A stretch of 64,000 bases of DNA from an uncultured Eubacteriales bacterium (GCA_900543085.1 UQQF01000004.1:11361-75360); one strand, 5' to 3'; numbered from the stretch's first letter, positions 15,156-23,774 are shown. A program made the numbers and translations. The notes: a model not told the origin generated them from the letters alone.

Positions 15156-16211
15156 GTGCATACGACGCAACCCAAAAAGATGCTGATTGTAAACATATTA
15201 AGCATTTTAAATAAGTACACAGACGAGAATCATCGGTTGAGTCAAAAGGAAATCGTAGATATTTTAAAAAACGAATATGATATGACTGTTGACAGAAAAG
15301 CTGTGAAGCGGAATCTGATGAATCTAATAGATTTCGGCTACGAGATAGAATACAGCGAAGCTGTTCGTATGGTGCCAAACAAAGAAACAGGCGAGCTGGA
15401 GGAAAGCTATGTCTTGTCCGATTTTTATCTGGTTCGTGATTTCACCGACAGCGAACTGCGGCTGCTGATAGACAGCCTGCTGTTTTCCACGCACATTCCC
15501 TACATCCAGTGTAGAGAGCTTATCAGTAAGTTGGAGGGTCTCTCCAATCGGTATTTCCGTTCACATGTCAAGCACATTCAAACCTTACCGGAGCCATCAC
15601 TGCAGAGCAAACAGCTTTTTTACACCATTGAGGTTTTAGACGAAGCAATTGACAGGCGACGTCAGGTCTCCTTTACATACAACAGCTACGGCGCCGATAA
15701 AAGGCTACATCCGAGGAAGGATGACCGAGGCGAGATACGCGAATATATTGTCAATCCTTATCAAATTGCAGCGTCAAACGGTCGATACTACCTAATCTGC
15801 AATTATGATAAGTATGATAACGTCGCCAATTACCGGCTGGATCGCATAACGAACATTAAACTGCTGCCAACACCAGTAAAGCCGATTGATAAAGTCAAGG
15901 GATTAGAAAACGGTTTTGACCTGCCAAGGCATATGGCGGAGCATATCTATATGTTTTCGGGTGAAAGCGGCACCGTGATTTTCCGAGCGAAAAAGTATCT
16001 GCTCAACGACATCATCGACTGGTTTGGTGGCGGTGTCACATTTTTTGACGAGTCGGACGAAGATATAAGCGTCCGCGTCCGCGTAAACTATGCTGCCATG
16101 CGTCGCTGGGGTCTGCAATATGCACTTCATGCAAAAATACTGTTTCCCGAGCTGCTGGCGACACAAGTAAAGAACGACATAATTGAGTCCATGAAGAATT
16201 ATAGCGTGTAG
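15156..16211 (+). CDS. WYL-domain transcriptional regulator
   Basis: The 351-residue protein starts with a winged-helix segment (about 10-75: L-S-I-L-N-K-Y-T, L-S-Q-K-E-I-V-D-I-L, D-R-K-A-V-K-R-N-L). The WYL domain follows (about 160-235: Q-V-S-F-T-Y-N-S-Y-G, N-P-Y-Q-I-A-A-S-N-G-R-Y-Y-L-I-C, Y-R-L-D-R-I-T-N-I), then a C-terminal extension. WYL domains sense nucleotide-like ligands and often control phage-defence islands. GTG is the start because GGAGG lies 8 bases before it. It is transcribed away from the FtsH-like protease. Confidence 0.9.
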   Translation: MHTTQPKKMLIVNILSILNKYTDENHRLSQKEIVDILKNEYDMTVDRKAVKRNLMNLIDFGYEIEYSEAVRMVPNKETGELEESYVLSDFYLVRDFTDSELRLLIDSLLFSTHIPYIQCRELISKLEGLSNRYFRSHVKHIQTLPEPSLQSKQLFYTIEVLDEAIDRRRQVSFTYNSYGADKRLHPRKDDRGEIREYIVNPYQIAASNGRYYLICNYDKYDNVANYRLDRITNIKLLPTPVKPIDKVKGLENGFDLPRHMAEHIYMFSGESGTVIFRAKKYLLNDIIDWFGGGVTFFDESDEDISVRVRVNYAAMRRWGLQYALHAKILFPELLATQVKNDIIESMKNYSV

Positions 16212-16292
16212 TAAATGTGTTCTGCGCTATTAGGCATCTAATTTCGTTTTTGTCTTGTATCGGCAAAAACATGGTTTAGGGATTAAATAAAA

Positions 16293-17042
16293 ATGAAAAA
16301 CAACCTTGATTGTCATCTTTTTCAGATTCACCCGGAATACAAGCCTTTTGTTGGTTCCGAATATGAGAAATACAGAATACTTATCGTTGGTGAAAGTCAT
16401 TACATTGGCCAGGAATATAATCCGGAAATAAAAGATAAGTATGATGTTAAGTATTTTCTTGATAATTGGTTGACAAGTACATGCAATGAGTTGGTCAATG
16501 ATTATAGCGATTGGTTTAATACTAAAAAGGTAATTGAAAGCTTCATAAACGGAAACCGGACGAAAGGGCACCTCATTTTTACAAATATTATCAAGTCCTT
16601 TAGTTCGGTAGTTTTAGGCGAAAATATTCGTTCCATTTCTAATGATAACTGTAATAATTTCAATTGTTTGGCGTTTATGAATTTTTTTCAAATGCCATCT
16701 ATTTATAAGGGCGAGAAGTATTGGTCTTCCTTGGAAAAGTCATCAAATAAGCTAGGACGCCCGCAACTTGCATACGATTTATGGAGCAAAGTGGTGGACG
16801 AATCAGTCTTGACATTAAATTATGTTATTGAACAATTAAAGCCAAAGGACGTTTTTATTTTTTCTAAATCTGCTTATTATGCATATATAGAAAACCGCAA
16901 TTGTAAATACAAAGATCATGTTATTCCCCTTGATCACGCCGGCTGTTCTTGGTGGTACAGGAAAAAGAAGAATTGTAATAAGTCAAGCAGAGAAGTATTT
17001 GAGGATCATTTAAAAAAGTATAGTAATCAATCCCAGCTTTAG
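16293..17042 (+). CDS. Unknown protein resembling uracil-DNA-glycosylase-like folds
   Basis: The 249-residue protein is AT rich and Asn/Lys rich. Y-R-I-L-I-V-G-E-S-H-Y near residue 30 is like the first strand and loop of UDG-superfamily proteins, and V-F-I-F-S-K-S-A-Y-Y-A near 190 is like a later strand, with H-V-I-P-L-D-H-A-G after it. Classic UDG catalytic motifs are not clear, so the fold is a guess and the function unknown. The ribosome site is weak. It follows the WYL gene on the same strand and ends where base composition returns to normal. Confidence 0.55.
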   Translation: MKNNLDCHLFQIHPEYKPFVGSEYEKYRILIVGESHYIGQEYNPEIKDKYDVKYFLDNWLTSTCNELVNDYSDWFNTKKVIESFINGNRTKGHLIFTNIIKSFSSVVLGENIRSISNDNCNNFNCLAFMNFFQMPSIYKGEKYWSSLEKSSNKLGRPQLAYDLWSKVVDESVLTLNYVIEQLKPKDVFIFSKSAYYAYIENRNCKYKDHVIPLDHAGCSWWYRKKKNCNKSSREVFEDHLKKYSNQSQL

Positions 17043-17282
17043 AGCTTTGGTACAAGGATGTCCGCGAGGCGAACAAGCCGCTTTTGGCCGGCATGGCACA
17101 GCGGTATTACGAGATGATGAGCAAGATCGGGACTGGGGTGATCCGGTCTGAATCGCTGTCAAAAATCCCGATATCCGCCCAAAGCGCGCCGCGCAACTGG
17201 TGGTTGACAAGGTTCCAGGCGCGTTTGGTGGACTGGCAACCGCAATTTTTGCTATTCTGGGCGGCGAAAGGACGGTGTTTGC
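17043..17282 (+). pseudogene. GC-rich 3' gene remnant at the right edge of the insert
   Basis: One frame starts inside the sequence and reads L-W-Y-K-D-V-R-E-A-N-K-P-L-L-A-G-M-A-Q-R. A shifted frame then gives P-D-I-R-P-K-R-A-A-Q-L-V-V-D-K and ends naturally at G-G-E-R-T-V-F-A-stop beside the next start codon. The codon pattern returns to that of the host here. I read it as the end of a gene broken by the insert plus a frameshift near 17150. The family is not recognised. Confidence 0.4.
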
Positions 17283-17897
17283 ATGAACATCTCAGATAGA
17301 ATACAGTCCCTACGCAAGGCAAGAGGAATAACGCAGGAGCAGCTCGCCGACGCGGTCGGCGTTTCGCGCCAGGCAGTTTCCAAGTGGGAGGCCGAGCAGA
17401 GCGTGCCGGACCTCGAGCGCGTCGTGGCGATGGCCGAGTACTTCGACGTCACGACCGACTACATCCTGCGCGGCATAGAACCTGCGCCTAAGAAGGGTTC
17501 CGGCTCGCGCGTCAGCCCGCGCACGATGTGCATTATAGCCACGGCGCTTGACGCCGCCGGGCTGATACTAGGCGGCGGGTCGTGGTTTGAATATCAAAAC
17601 TGGCTCTGCATTGCCGTTATGCTCATATTTCAGCTCGCTGCAGTCACTGTGTGGCTGCTCACTAAGGGCGAGCGCCCGCGCTGGTTCTGGGCGGTGAACG
17701 TGTGGTTCCTAGGAGTGATACCTGCAGTTTTTATAAATGAAGTTGTTTGGCTTGTGATTCCGCACGTTGCCGGCATATTGTATTTAAAGGGTGTCACTAT
17801 CAGCCTGCCGAATGACCTGGCTTGGGCAATTCCATTTGCAATATGGCTGCTCATATGTGCGCTGGCCACCTGGCTCGTCCTGCGCAAACGGAAATGA
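17283..17897 (+). CDS. XRE-family regulator with C-terminal membrane domain
   Basis: The 204-residue protein begins with a Cro/CI-type helix-turn-helix (residues 5-60: I-Q-S-L-R-K-A-R-G-I-T-Q-E-Q-L-A-D, G-V-S-R-Q-A-V-S-K-W-E). After a short linker come about four membrane helices (80-200), so it is a membrane-tethered DNA-binding protein, a common architecture in Clostridia. The start overlaps the stop of the upstream remnant. No obvious GGAGG is present. The signal sensed is unknown. Confidence 0.85.
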   Translation: MNISDRIQSLRKARGITQEQLADAVGVSRQAVSKWEAEQSVPDLERVVAMAEYFDVTTDYILRGIEPAPKKGSGSRVSPRTMCIIATALDAAGLILGGGSWFEYQNWLCIAVMLIFQLAAVTVWLLTKGERPRWFWAVNVWFLGVIPAVFINEVVWLVIPHVAGILYLKGVTISLPNDLAWAIPFAIWLLICALATWLVLRKRK

Positions 17898-17932
17898 AAA
17901 AGCGCCCGTGCAGTGCACGGGCGCTTTTTTGT
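17896..17932 (+). terminator. Terminator between convergent genes
   Basis: AAAAAGCGCCCGTGC pairs with GCACGGGCGCTTTTTT over three loop bases. It works in both directions. Confidence 0.92.
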
Positions 17933-17934
17933 CT

Positions 17935-18810
17935 CTATCCCAGCTTCGCGTAGCCGTAGGCTCCGTCAGTTTTCAGCAGCAGCCAGCCGCCGTCCAGGCG
18001 GTCGATCACCTCGGCCGCGGCTCCCGCCGGGGCGCTATACAGCTCCTCCGCCGAATCGTCCGGGGCGGCAAGCAGCGGAGTTTCAGTTATTATGTCAACC
18101 GTTTCCGCCGGCAGCAGGCTGTCGCACACGTCGTAGCTGTCACTGTCCGTGTAGTGCCACCACTCGGCGGAGTAGCCGGTGAAGCCCTCGGCGGCCATCT
18201 CGCGTTCCAGCAGGCGGGCGTTTTCAGCCGCCTGAGCGCTCACATCGGAGTAGTCGCGGTCGGCCATGCCCGTGAAGTTGTCGAAGTCCGTGGGCATCTC
18301 CACGCGCTCGCCGGCGAGCGTTACGAGTGTTATGTCAACCGTATTGCCCCGGCAGTGGTTGCCGACGCCGTTGAAGGGGTTGGCCACGTAGCGCGCGTCC
18401 GGGCAGACGCGCCAGAGCGTGAACTGCGCCGCCACCGGCCTCCACCCGTCCCAGATGCACAGCGAATAGCCCTGGGCGTTCAGCCGCTCCTGCACCCTCG
18501 AGAGCTTGAGCGCCGTCGAATAGCGCAGGTACACCTCCGGCGAATCGTATATGGTCTCGCCGGTGAAGTTGTTGTCCGTGGCGTAGCGTATGTCGGTGTA
18601 GATGTTCGGTATTATGTCAACTATACGCACCATCGCCCCGGGTTCGGGGCTTGGCGAAACAGGCGCGTCTTCGGTCGGCATGGGAGTCACCTCCGGGGTA
18701 GTCAAAGCTGTGGTGTCTGGAGGTGCAGTATTATTTATGTCAACCTGATTCGCTCCGCAGCCGCCGAGCAGCAGGGCGGCGCACAGGCACATGGCGGCGC
18801 ATCGTTTCAC
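17935..18810 (-). CDS. VanX-like D-Ala-D-Ala dipeptidase (M15D) lipoprotein
   Basis: M15D enzymes cut D-alanyl-D-alanine or related wall peptides. The 291-residue protein starts with a lipoprotein signal (C-A-A-L-L-L-G-G-C-G), then a Thr/Pro linker. The zinc site is G-N-H-C-R-G-N-T-V-D-I with E-W-W-H-Y later, giving His, Asp, the catalytic Glu and the last His. W-D-G-W-R-P is also typical. A C-terminal segment of about 60 residues looks like an SH3-type wall-binding module. GTG is the start, behind GAGGTGAG. The 10-mer GTTGACATAA occurs four times in the gene, each time encoding V-D-I. Confidence 0.85.
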   Translation of the reverse strand: MKRCAAMCLCAALLLGGCGANQVDINNTAPPDTTALTTPEVTPMPTEDAPVSPSPEPGAMVRIVDIIPNIYTDIRYATDNNFTGETIYDSPEVYLRYSTALKLSRVQERLNAQGYSLCIWDGWRPVAAQFTLWRVCPDARYVANPFNGVGNHCRGNTVDITLVTLAGERVEMPTDFDNFTGMADRDYSDVSAQAAENARLLEREMAAEGFTGYSAEWWHYTDSDSYDVCDSLLPAETVDIITETPLLAAPDDSAEELYSAPAGAAAEVIDRLDGGWLLLKTDGAYGYAKLG

Positions 18811-18872
18811 GTCTCTCACCTCAGCGCTAATATACTCCAAATGTCTACAATTGTCAACATCATTCTCAAAGC

Positions 18873-18899
18873 ACAGCCCCCGCGCAAACGGGGGCTGTA
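18873..18899 (-). terminator. Hairpin after the PPC-domain gene
   Basis: ACAGCCCCCG pairs with CGGGGGCTGT around CGCAAA. It lies a few bases past the minus-strand stop and is followed by a weak T-run. Confidence 0.7.
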
Positions 18900-18902
18900 C
18901 GC

Positions 18903-19328
18903 TCAGAGCTCGTAGAGGTTGAGGCCTATCTCGTCGGAGAACTTGCGACCGACCTCGCCGTCTATGACGTCTATCATCAGCTCGCAGGTGGCGCTGATGG
19001 TCGCGGCGTTCAGGTGCCCCGCGTGGCACTCGCCCATGACCGGGCTGCCTATCACCGCGTGCAGGTGCAGGTAGGGCTTGTCCCCCTGCCGCGAGAGGTT
19101 CCCCGTCACCGAGCCTATCTCGTAGTCCGTTGCGTTGTACACCGTCTTGTTATAATACTTCGTCGCCGTGTCGAACACGCCCAGCGTCACGTCGTTCGTC
19201 GCGCCTATGCCGCTCACCGACGCCAGCTTTATATCCTCCCGCTCCGCCAGCTCCAGCAGCTTCGCGCAGACCTCCTCGCCACGGTCGAGCCGCACGACTA
19301 TCTTATTTCCAAAACGTCTGTATTCCAT
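18903..19328 (-). CDS. PPC (DUF296) domain protein
   Basis: The 141-residue single-domain protein begins F-G-N-K-I-V-V-R-L-D-R-G-E-E-V and has V-S-G-I-G-A-T-N-D-V-T-L-G and P-Y-L-H-L-H-A-V-I-G. H-L-H with the later G-E-C-H-A-G-H-L is the probable metal site of the trimeric PPC fold. Bacterial members have been linked to DNA binding or unknown enzyme roles. The gene lies just downstream of metG on the same strand (11 bases), so it is probably co-transcribed. Confidence 0.88.
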   Translation of the reverse strand: MEYRRFGNKIVVRLDRGEEVCAKLLELAEREDIKLASVSGIGATNDVTLGVFDTATKYYNKTVYNATDYEIGSVTGNLSRQGDKPYLHLHAVIGSPVMGECHAGHLNAATISATCELMIDVIDGEVGRKFSDEIGLNLYEL

Positions 19329-19339
19329 CGCCGGCTACC

Positions 19340-21307
19340 TCAGCAGAGCTTGGCGCCGGCGGGGATGGAGTCGTCCACCATGATGAGGTGAAGCGCCTCC
19401 TCGCCCTTCTCCTTGTGCACGGCGGAGATGAGCATACCGTTGGACTCAAGACCCATCATCTTGCGCGGCGGCAGGTTGACGATGGCGACCAGGGTCTTGC
19501 CGACCAGGTCTTCCGGCTGGTACCACTTGTGGATGCCGGAGAGGATCTGGCGGTCGACGCCCGTGCCGTCGTCGAGGATGAACTTCAGGAGCTTGTCGCT
19601 TTTCTTGACGGCCTCGCAGCTCTTGACCTTGACGACGCGGAAGTCCGACTTGCAGAAGGTGTCGAAGTCGACGTTCTCGGTCAGCTGCGGCTCCAGCTCT
19701 ATGGGAGGCAGGGCGGCCTTGCGGGCTTCCTCCTCGAGCTTTTCAAGCTCGGCGAGCTCCTTTTCCATGTCGATGCGCGGGAACAGCGTGTCGCCCTTGT
19801 GGACGGTCACGTCGGCGGGCAGGGCGCCCCACTCACCGGCGGCGTCCCAGGTGCGCAGCTCCTCGGGCACGCCGATCTGGTCGGCGGCCTTGACGGTGCT
19901 CTCGGGCATGAAGGGGGTCAGCAGCTGGGTGCAGATGCGCAGGGTCTCCAGCAGGTTGTACATGACGGCGGCCAGGCGGGGCTTGTTGGCCTCGTCCTTG
20001 GCGAGCACCCAGGGGGCGGTCTCGTCGATGTACTTGTTCGCGCGGGAGATCACCTTGAAGACCTCCTCCAGGGCGGCCTGGGTCTGGAAGGTGTCCATAA
20101 GCTTTTCATACTTGCCGCGCAGCTCGCAGGCCATGGTCTTCAGCTCGCAGTCCATGGGGTCGTCCACGCGCTCGGTGCTCAGCGTGCCGTCGAAGTACTT
20201 GACGGCCATCGCGACCGTGCGGCTGAGCAGGTTGCCGTAGTCGTTGGCGAGGTCGGAGTTGATGCGGGAGATGAGCAGCTCGTTGGAGAAGTTGCCGTCG
20301 GAGCCGAGCGGGAACTCGCGCATGAGGAAGTAGCGCAGGGCGTCCACGCCGAAGCGTCCGGCGAGGATGTAGGGGTCGACGACGTTGCCCTTGGACTTAC
20401 TCATCTTGCCGCCGCCGAGCAGCAGCCAGCCGTGGCCGAAGACCTTCTTCGGCAGCGGCGCGCCCACGCTCATGAGCATGGCGGGCCAGATGATGGAGTG
20501 GAAGCGGACTATCTCCTTGCCGACCATGTGCACGTCGGCGGGCCAGTACTTGTCCAGGCCGTCGCGCTCGTCGTTCATGTAGCCCAGGGCGGTCATGTAG
20601 TTGAACAGGGCGTCCACCCAGACGTACACGACGTGACCCGGGTCAAAGTCCACGGGGATGCCCCACTTGAAGCTGGTACGGGAGACGCACAGGTCTTCAA
20701 GACCGGGGTCGATGAAGTTCTTTATCATCTCGTTCACGCGGCTGGCCGGCTCCAGGAAGGTGCCGGAGAGCAGCAGCTCGCGCACGGGCTCGGCGTACTT
20801 GCTGAGCTTGAAGAAGTAGGCCTCCTCCTCGGCGTACTTGACGGGGCGGCCGCAGTCGGGGCACTTGCCGTCGACCAGCTGGCTCTCTGTCCAGAAGCTC
20901 TCGCAGGGGGTGCAGTACATGCCGGAGTACTTGCCCTTATATATGTCGCCGTTGTCGTACATCTTCTTGAAGATGCGCTGCACGGCCTTGACATGGTAGC
21001 CGTCGGTCGTGCGGATGAAGCGGTCGTTGGAGATGTTCATAAGCTTCCAGAGGTCGAGGATGCCGCCCTCGCCCTCGACGATGCGGTCGACGAACTCCTG
21101 GGGCGTGCAGCCGGCCTCCTTGGCCTTCTCCTCTATCTTCTGGCCGTGCTCATCCGTGCCGGTGAGGAACATAACGTCATAGCCGCACATTCGCTTGTAG
21201 CGCGCGATGGTGTCCGTCGCGACCGTGCAGTAGGTGTGGCCGATGTGCAGCTTGTCCGACGGATAATAGATGGGTGTTGTGATGTAGAATGTGCCTTTCT
21301 CGCTCAT
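19340..21307 (-). CDS. metG: Methionyl-tRNA synthetase
   Basis: MetG charges tRNA-Met. The 655-residue protein has the class I signatures P-I-Y-Y-P-S-D-K-L-H-I-G-H near the start and K-M-S-K-S-K-G-N near residue 300. A knuckle of four Cys (C-T-P-C ... C-P-D-C) near 130 binds zinc. The last 110 residues (D-F-C-K-S-D-F-R-V-V-K-V) are the fused OB-fold tRNA-binding domain, typical for Firmicutes. GGAGG precedes the ATG. A promoter TTGACG, 17 bases, TACTAT lies about 60 bases upstream on the minus strand. No T-box was found in the short leader. Confidence 0.97.
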   Translation of the reverse strand: MSEKGTFYITTPIYYPSDKLHIGHTYCTVATDTIARYKRMCGYDVMFLTGTDEHGQKIEEKAKEAGCTPQEFVDRIVEGEGGILDLWKLMNISNDRFIRTTDGYHVKAVQRIFKKMYDNGDIYKGKYSGMYCTPCESFWTESQLVDGKCPDCGRPVKYAEEEAYFFKLSKYAEPVRELLLSGTFLEPASRVNEMIKNFIDPGLEDLCVSRTSFKWGIPVDFDPGHVVYVWVDALFNYMTALGYMNDERDGLDKYWPADVHMVGKEIVRFHSIIWPAMLMSVGAPLPKKVFGHGWLLLGGGKMSKSKGNVVDPYILAGRFGVDALRYFLMREFPLGSDGNFSNELLISRINSDLANDYGNLLSRTVAMAVKYFDGTLSTERVDDPMDCELKTMACELRGKYEKLMDTFQTQAALEEVFKVISRANKYIDETAPWVLAKDEANKPRLAAVMYNLLETLRICTQLLTPFMPESTVKAADQIGVPEELRTWDAAGEWGALPADVTVHKGDTLFPRIDMEKELAELEKLEEEARKAALPPIELEPQLTENVDFDTFCKSDFRVVKVKSCEAVKKSDKLLKFILDDGTGVDRQILSGIHKWYQPEDLVGKTLVAIVNLPPRKMMGLESNGMLISAVHKEKGEEALHLIMVDDSIPAGAKLC

Positions 21308-21435
21308 AGCGATACCTCCGTTATATTTCTCCCATGCCGGGTGGTCTTCGTTTTCCAGACTTTAATAGTATAACAATCCGAGCCTCCCGTCAAGCACCAG
21401 ACGCCGTTTTTTGACCCCGCTCATCCTTAAAAATG

Positions 21436-22275
21436 TCAGAAGATGCCCGGTATCACCCGCGCCAGCGCCAGTCCTGCGACCGCCGAGAGCGCGTTCGCCG
21501 TCACGGCGTAGCCCACGCTCCTGCGTGCGGACTTCCCGCCCCGCAGCGGCAGCTCGCGCCGGTATATTACGGCCTCGACAAAGGTGACGAACAGCTCCAT
21601 AATTATGAACACGCCGGTGAACATTCCCGAGAAATAGTGCACGATATTCACCGCCAGGTTCAGCGCTATCTGCGTGAGCGTGTTCACCAGCGCTATGCAC
21701 AGCAGCTCCCGGCGCGAGCGGAAGCCGAACGCCAGCGCCGCTATAAGCTCCAGCGCTATCGTCAGCACGCAGCGCGCGGCCAGCGATAGCAGCTCGCGCA
21801 AATAGTCATAGCTGCGATGCACATCCATGCCCTCGGACGAAAGCTCCGCCGTGTAGTAGCTGTCAAAGGCGTAGGCGCTCATCGCCTCCGAGGAGAGAAA
21901 CGTCCCGCTCTCCGGGAAGTAAAGCAGTATCTTGAAGTTGTCCGGCGGGTAGTAGCCCCAGCGCATACCGCCGTCCGAGCAGTCGAACACCTCGTTCAAA
22001 AAGTAGAAGCCGTCCGCGTCCTCGTAGGCGCGGAACGCCTCCCAGACGGCCAAGTCCGGCACCTCGTCCCTTTCCGTCGGAACATAGTCGTCCCGCTCCG
22101 AGGAGTGCGGGCCGCGCGAGGGCTCCCGGCACAGCAGCGTGCCGTACACCGGCTCGTCCGGCAGGTTTTCAAAATTCACCGTAACCGACGGCTTGGGTCC
22201 CGTGTCCGCATACGCACCGGTGGAAAGTGCAAGAGCCAGCGCGAGTATGAGCAGTGTCCTGAACAGCTTTTTCAT
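21436..22275 (-). CDS. Exported membrane protein of unknown function
   Basis: The 279-residue protein starts with a signal peptide (M-K-K-L-F-R-T-L-L-I-L-A-L-A-L-A-L-S-T-G-A-Y-A) and an extracellular region of about 130 residues. It then has four or five membrane helices and a basic segment R-R-E-L-P-L-R-G-G-K-S-A-R-R. Acidic Asp/Glu-Tyr rich stretches dominate the outer domain. The family is not recognised. AGGAGG is 8 bases before the ATG, which was chosen over upstream starts because it gives the signal peptide. Confidence 0.75.
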   Translation of the reverse strand: MKKLFRTLLILALALALSTGAYADTGPKPSVTVNFENLPDEPVYGTLLCREPSRGPHSSERDDYVPTERDEVPDLAVWEAFRAYEDADGFYFLNEVFDCSDGGMRWGYYPPDNFKILLYFPESGTFLSSEAMSAYAFDSYYTAELSSEGMDVHRSYDYLRELLSLAARCVLTIALELIAALAFGFRSRRELLCIALVNTLTQIALNLAVNIVHYFSGMFTGVFIIMELFVTFVEAVIYRRELPLRGGKSARRSVGYAVTANALSAVAGLALARVIPGIF

Positions 22276-22315
22276 CTTGTCCTCCTGTTTGTCACGCGGA
22301 TTGGCCTGCATATAT

Positions 22316-22347
22316 TTAAAAAAGCGCCCACTGCATGTGGACGCTTT
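22316..22347 (-). terminator. Terminator of the HAD phosphatase gene
   Basis: AAAGCGTCCAC pairs with GTGGGCGCTTT (one wobble) around ATGCA and ends in T6 on the minus strand. Confidence 0.85.
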
Positions 22348-22354
22348 CAGGTTT

Positions 22355-22999
22355 TTACAGCGCGCTGTCCAGCTCGGCCGCGTCTGCGGCGAGCAAAGAG
22401 GCTCCGGAGGCGATAAGCTGCTCGCGCGTGCGGAAGCCCCAGGTTACGGAGATGCAGTCCACGCCGGCGGCCTTGGCCGTCTCGATGTCGACCTCGCTGT
22501 CGCCTATGTAGACGGTGCGCTCCGGCGCGGCGCCGAGCTGGCGCATGACCTCCAGCAGCGTGTCGGGCGCGGGCTTGCGGCGTATGCCCTCGCGGTCGCC
22601 GACCGTCGTGGCCACCAGGCCGCCGAACCACCTCTCCCCCAGCTCGCGCGCGGCGGCGTCGGGCTTGTTGGAGACTATCGCGCAGCGCACTCCGCGCGAC
22701 TTCAGCCGCTCCAGCAGCGCCATGACGCCGGGGTACGGCGCGGTCTTGACCGAGGAGTGGGCGCGGTAAAACGCCAGGTAGTCGTCAAAAACCGCCTGGT
22801 AGTTGGGGTCATCATATCCGCCCGGCACGCTCTCGGATATAAGGTACTTCGAGCCGTAGCCCAGCCGGGCGCGGATCTGCTCGCGCGTGGCGAGCGGGTA
22901 TCCGAAGTCGGCCAGCGCGTGGTTAACGCCGTCGGTCAGATCGTCCAGCGTGTCCAGCAGCGTGCCGTCCAAGTCGAAAATTACAGTGTCGTATCTCAT
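22355..22999 (-). CDS. HAD-family phosphatase, phosphoglycolate phosphatase-like
   Basis: The 214-residue protein has all HAD motifs: F-D-L-D-G-T-L-L-D-T (nucleophile Asp), V-S-N-K-P-D, K-P-A-P-D-T and Y-I-G-D-S-E-V-D. A helical cap lies between motifs I and II as in Gph/PpaX-type enzymes. The substrate is not certain; phosphoglycolate is a common one. The start M-R-Y-D-T-V-I-F has no ribosome site, and a strong promoter puts the transcript start at or next to the ATG, so the mRNA may be leaderless. Confidence 0.88.
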   Translation of the reverse strand: MRYDTVIFDLDGTLLDTLDDLTDGVNHALADFGYPLATREQIRARLGYGSKYLISESVPGGYDDPNYQAVFDDYLAFYRAHSSVKTAPYPGVMALLERLKSRGVRCAIVSNKPDAAARELGERWFGGLVATTVGDREGIRRKPAPDTLLEVMRQLGAAPERTVYIGDSEVDIETAKAAGVDCISVTWGFRTREQLIASGASLLAADAAELDSAL

Positions 23000-23005
23000 G
23001 TGGAG

Positions 23006-23034
23006 AGCATACATCATTTTTAAAAGAAAGTCAA
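23006..23034 (-). promoter_or_regulatory. Promoter of the HAD phosphatase gene, start at the ATG
   Basis: TTGACT, 17 bases and TATGCT on the minus strand. Only six bases separate the -10 box from the ATG. Confidence 0.75.
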
Positions 23035-23042
23035 TCCGGTTC

Positions 23043-23071
23043 TTGACAAGCACGCCGCAGTATGCTATCAT
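23043..23071 (+). promoter_or_regulatory. Promoter of tRNA-Ser(GCT)
   Basis: A consensus TTGACA, 17 bases and TATCAT stand 17 bases before the tRNA. It is back to back with the promoter of the HAD gene. Confidence 0.88.
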
Positions 23072-23088
23072 ATATGAGCTTTGAACTT

Positions 23089-23180
23089 GCGGAAGTACCC
23101 AAGAGGCCGAAGGGGCTCCCCTGCTAAGGGAGTAGCTGGTCTGAAGCCAGGCGAGGGTTCAAATCCCTCCTTCCGCGCCA
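23089..23180 (+). tRNA. tRNA-Ser (anticodon GCT)
   Basis: GCGGAAG pairs with CTTCCGC; the anticodon arm is CTCCC-CTGCTAA-GGGAG; a long variable arm (AGCTGGTCTGAAGCCAGGC) is present; G and CCA close the gene. A recombinase domain lies right behind it, fitting use as an integration site. Confidence 0.95.
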
Positions 23181-23186
23181 CCGTGG

Positions 23187-23231
23187 AAAGCCTTACAGTG
23201 TTTGAGTAACGCTGTAGGGCTTTTCTTTTTT
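23187..23231 (+). terminator. Terminator of tRNA-Ser(GCT)
   Basis: AAAGCCTTACAG pairs with CTGTAGGGCTTT and ends in a long T-rich run. Confidence 0.9.
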
Positions 23232-23246
23232 CTCACAGCGAGGGCA

Positions 23247-23654
23247 CTATTCAGTTGTAGATGCGAGCACGACTTCAAGGCTGGGATGCAGCGTGAAGCG
23301 GCGCAGATATTTGAGTAGTGGGTTGTCATATATCTCTACCGTGTCGCCGCCTTGTATGATGAGTTTGACACCGTGCTTGTCCAGTTCTTCGATAACGGCA
23401 AGGACTTTCAGAGCGTCGCGGCCTATGCGGTCGAGATTGGTCATTAGGATGGTGTCTATCTCGTGCTGTTGGGTAAGGCGCATCAGCTCATTCAAGCCCG
23501 GGCGGTCGAAGTCGAGGCCGCTGGCGGTCTCGCGGATGATGTGGGTGACGTTCAAGTTTAGCGTTGCCGCGAGGCCTTGTAGGGCTTGGACTTGCCAGTC
23601 AAGAGCCGTTTCACTGGGGCTGGCTGTGCGAGCGTAGATTGCAGTACGGTTCAT
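23247..23654 (-). CDS. Stand-alone serine-recombinase catalytic domain
   Basis: The 135-residue protein matches the N-terminal resolvase fold: A-I-Y-A-R-T-A-S, D-F-D-R-P-G-L-N-E-L, D-T-I-L-M-T-N-L-D-R-I-G-R-D and L-D-K-H-G-V-K-L. It stops there; the helix-turn-helix DNA-binding part of a full resolvase or integrase is missing. The position of the catalytic Ser (A-R-T-A-S) is shifted from the usual A-R-V-S. It may be a remnant or a regulatory domain. Its location next to tRNA-Ser points to a mobile element boundary. Confidence 0.8.
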   Translation of the reverse strand: MNRTAIYARTASPSETALDWQVQALQGLAATLNLNVTHIIRETASGLDFDRPGLNELMRLTQQHEIDTILMTNLDRIGRDALKVLAVIEELDKHGVKLIIQGGDTVEIYDNPLLKYLRRFTLHPSLEVVLASTTE

Positions 23655-23774
23655 TTTGCTCGCCTCCCTTATTCGCTTGCCGTGTCAGCGGCTGGTGCGG
23701 GCGTAAATTACACAACAAAATAATTTTTATACCACAAGCGACGGTTACCCTCTGCAGTAATTCCTAATTTTATA

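Noticed and set aside
21308..21400. T-box leader before metG
   Set aside because: The leader is short and has neither the T-box word nor a terminator/antiterminator pair.
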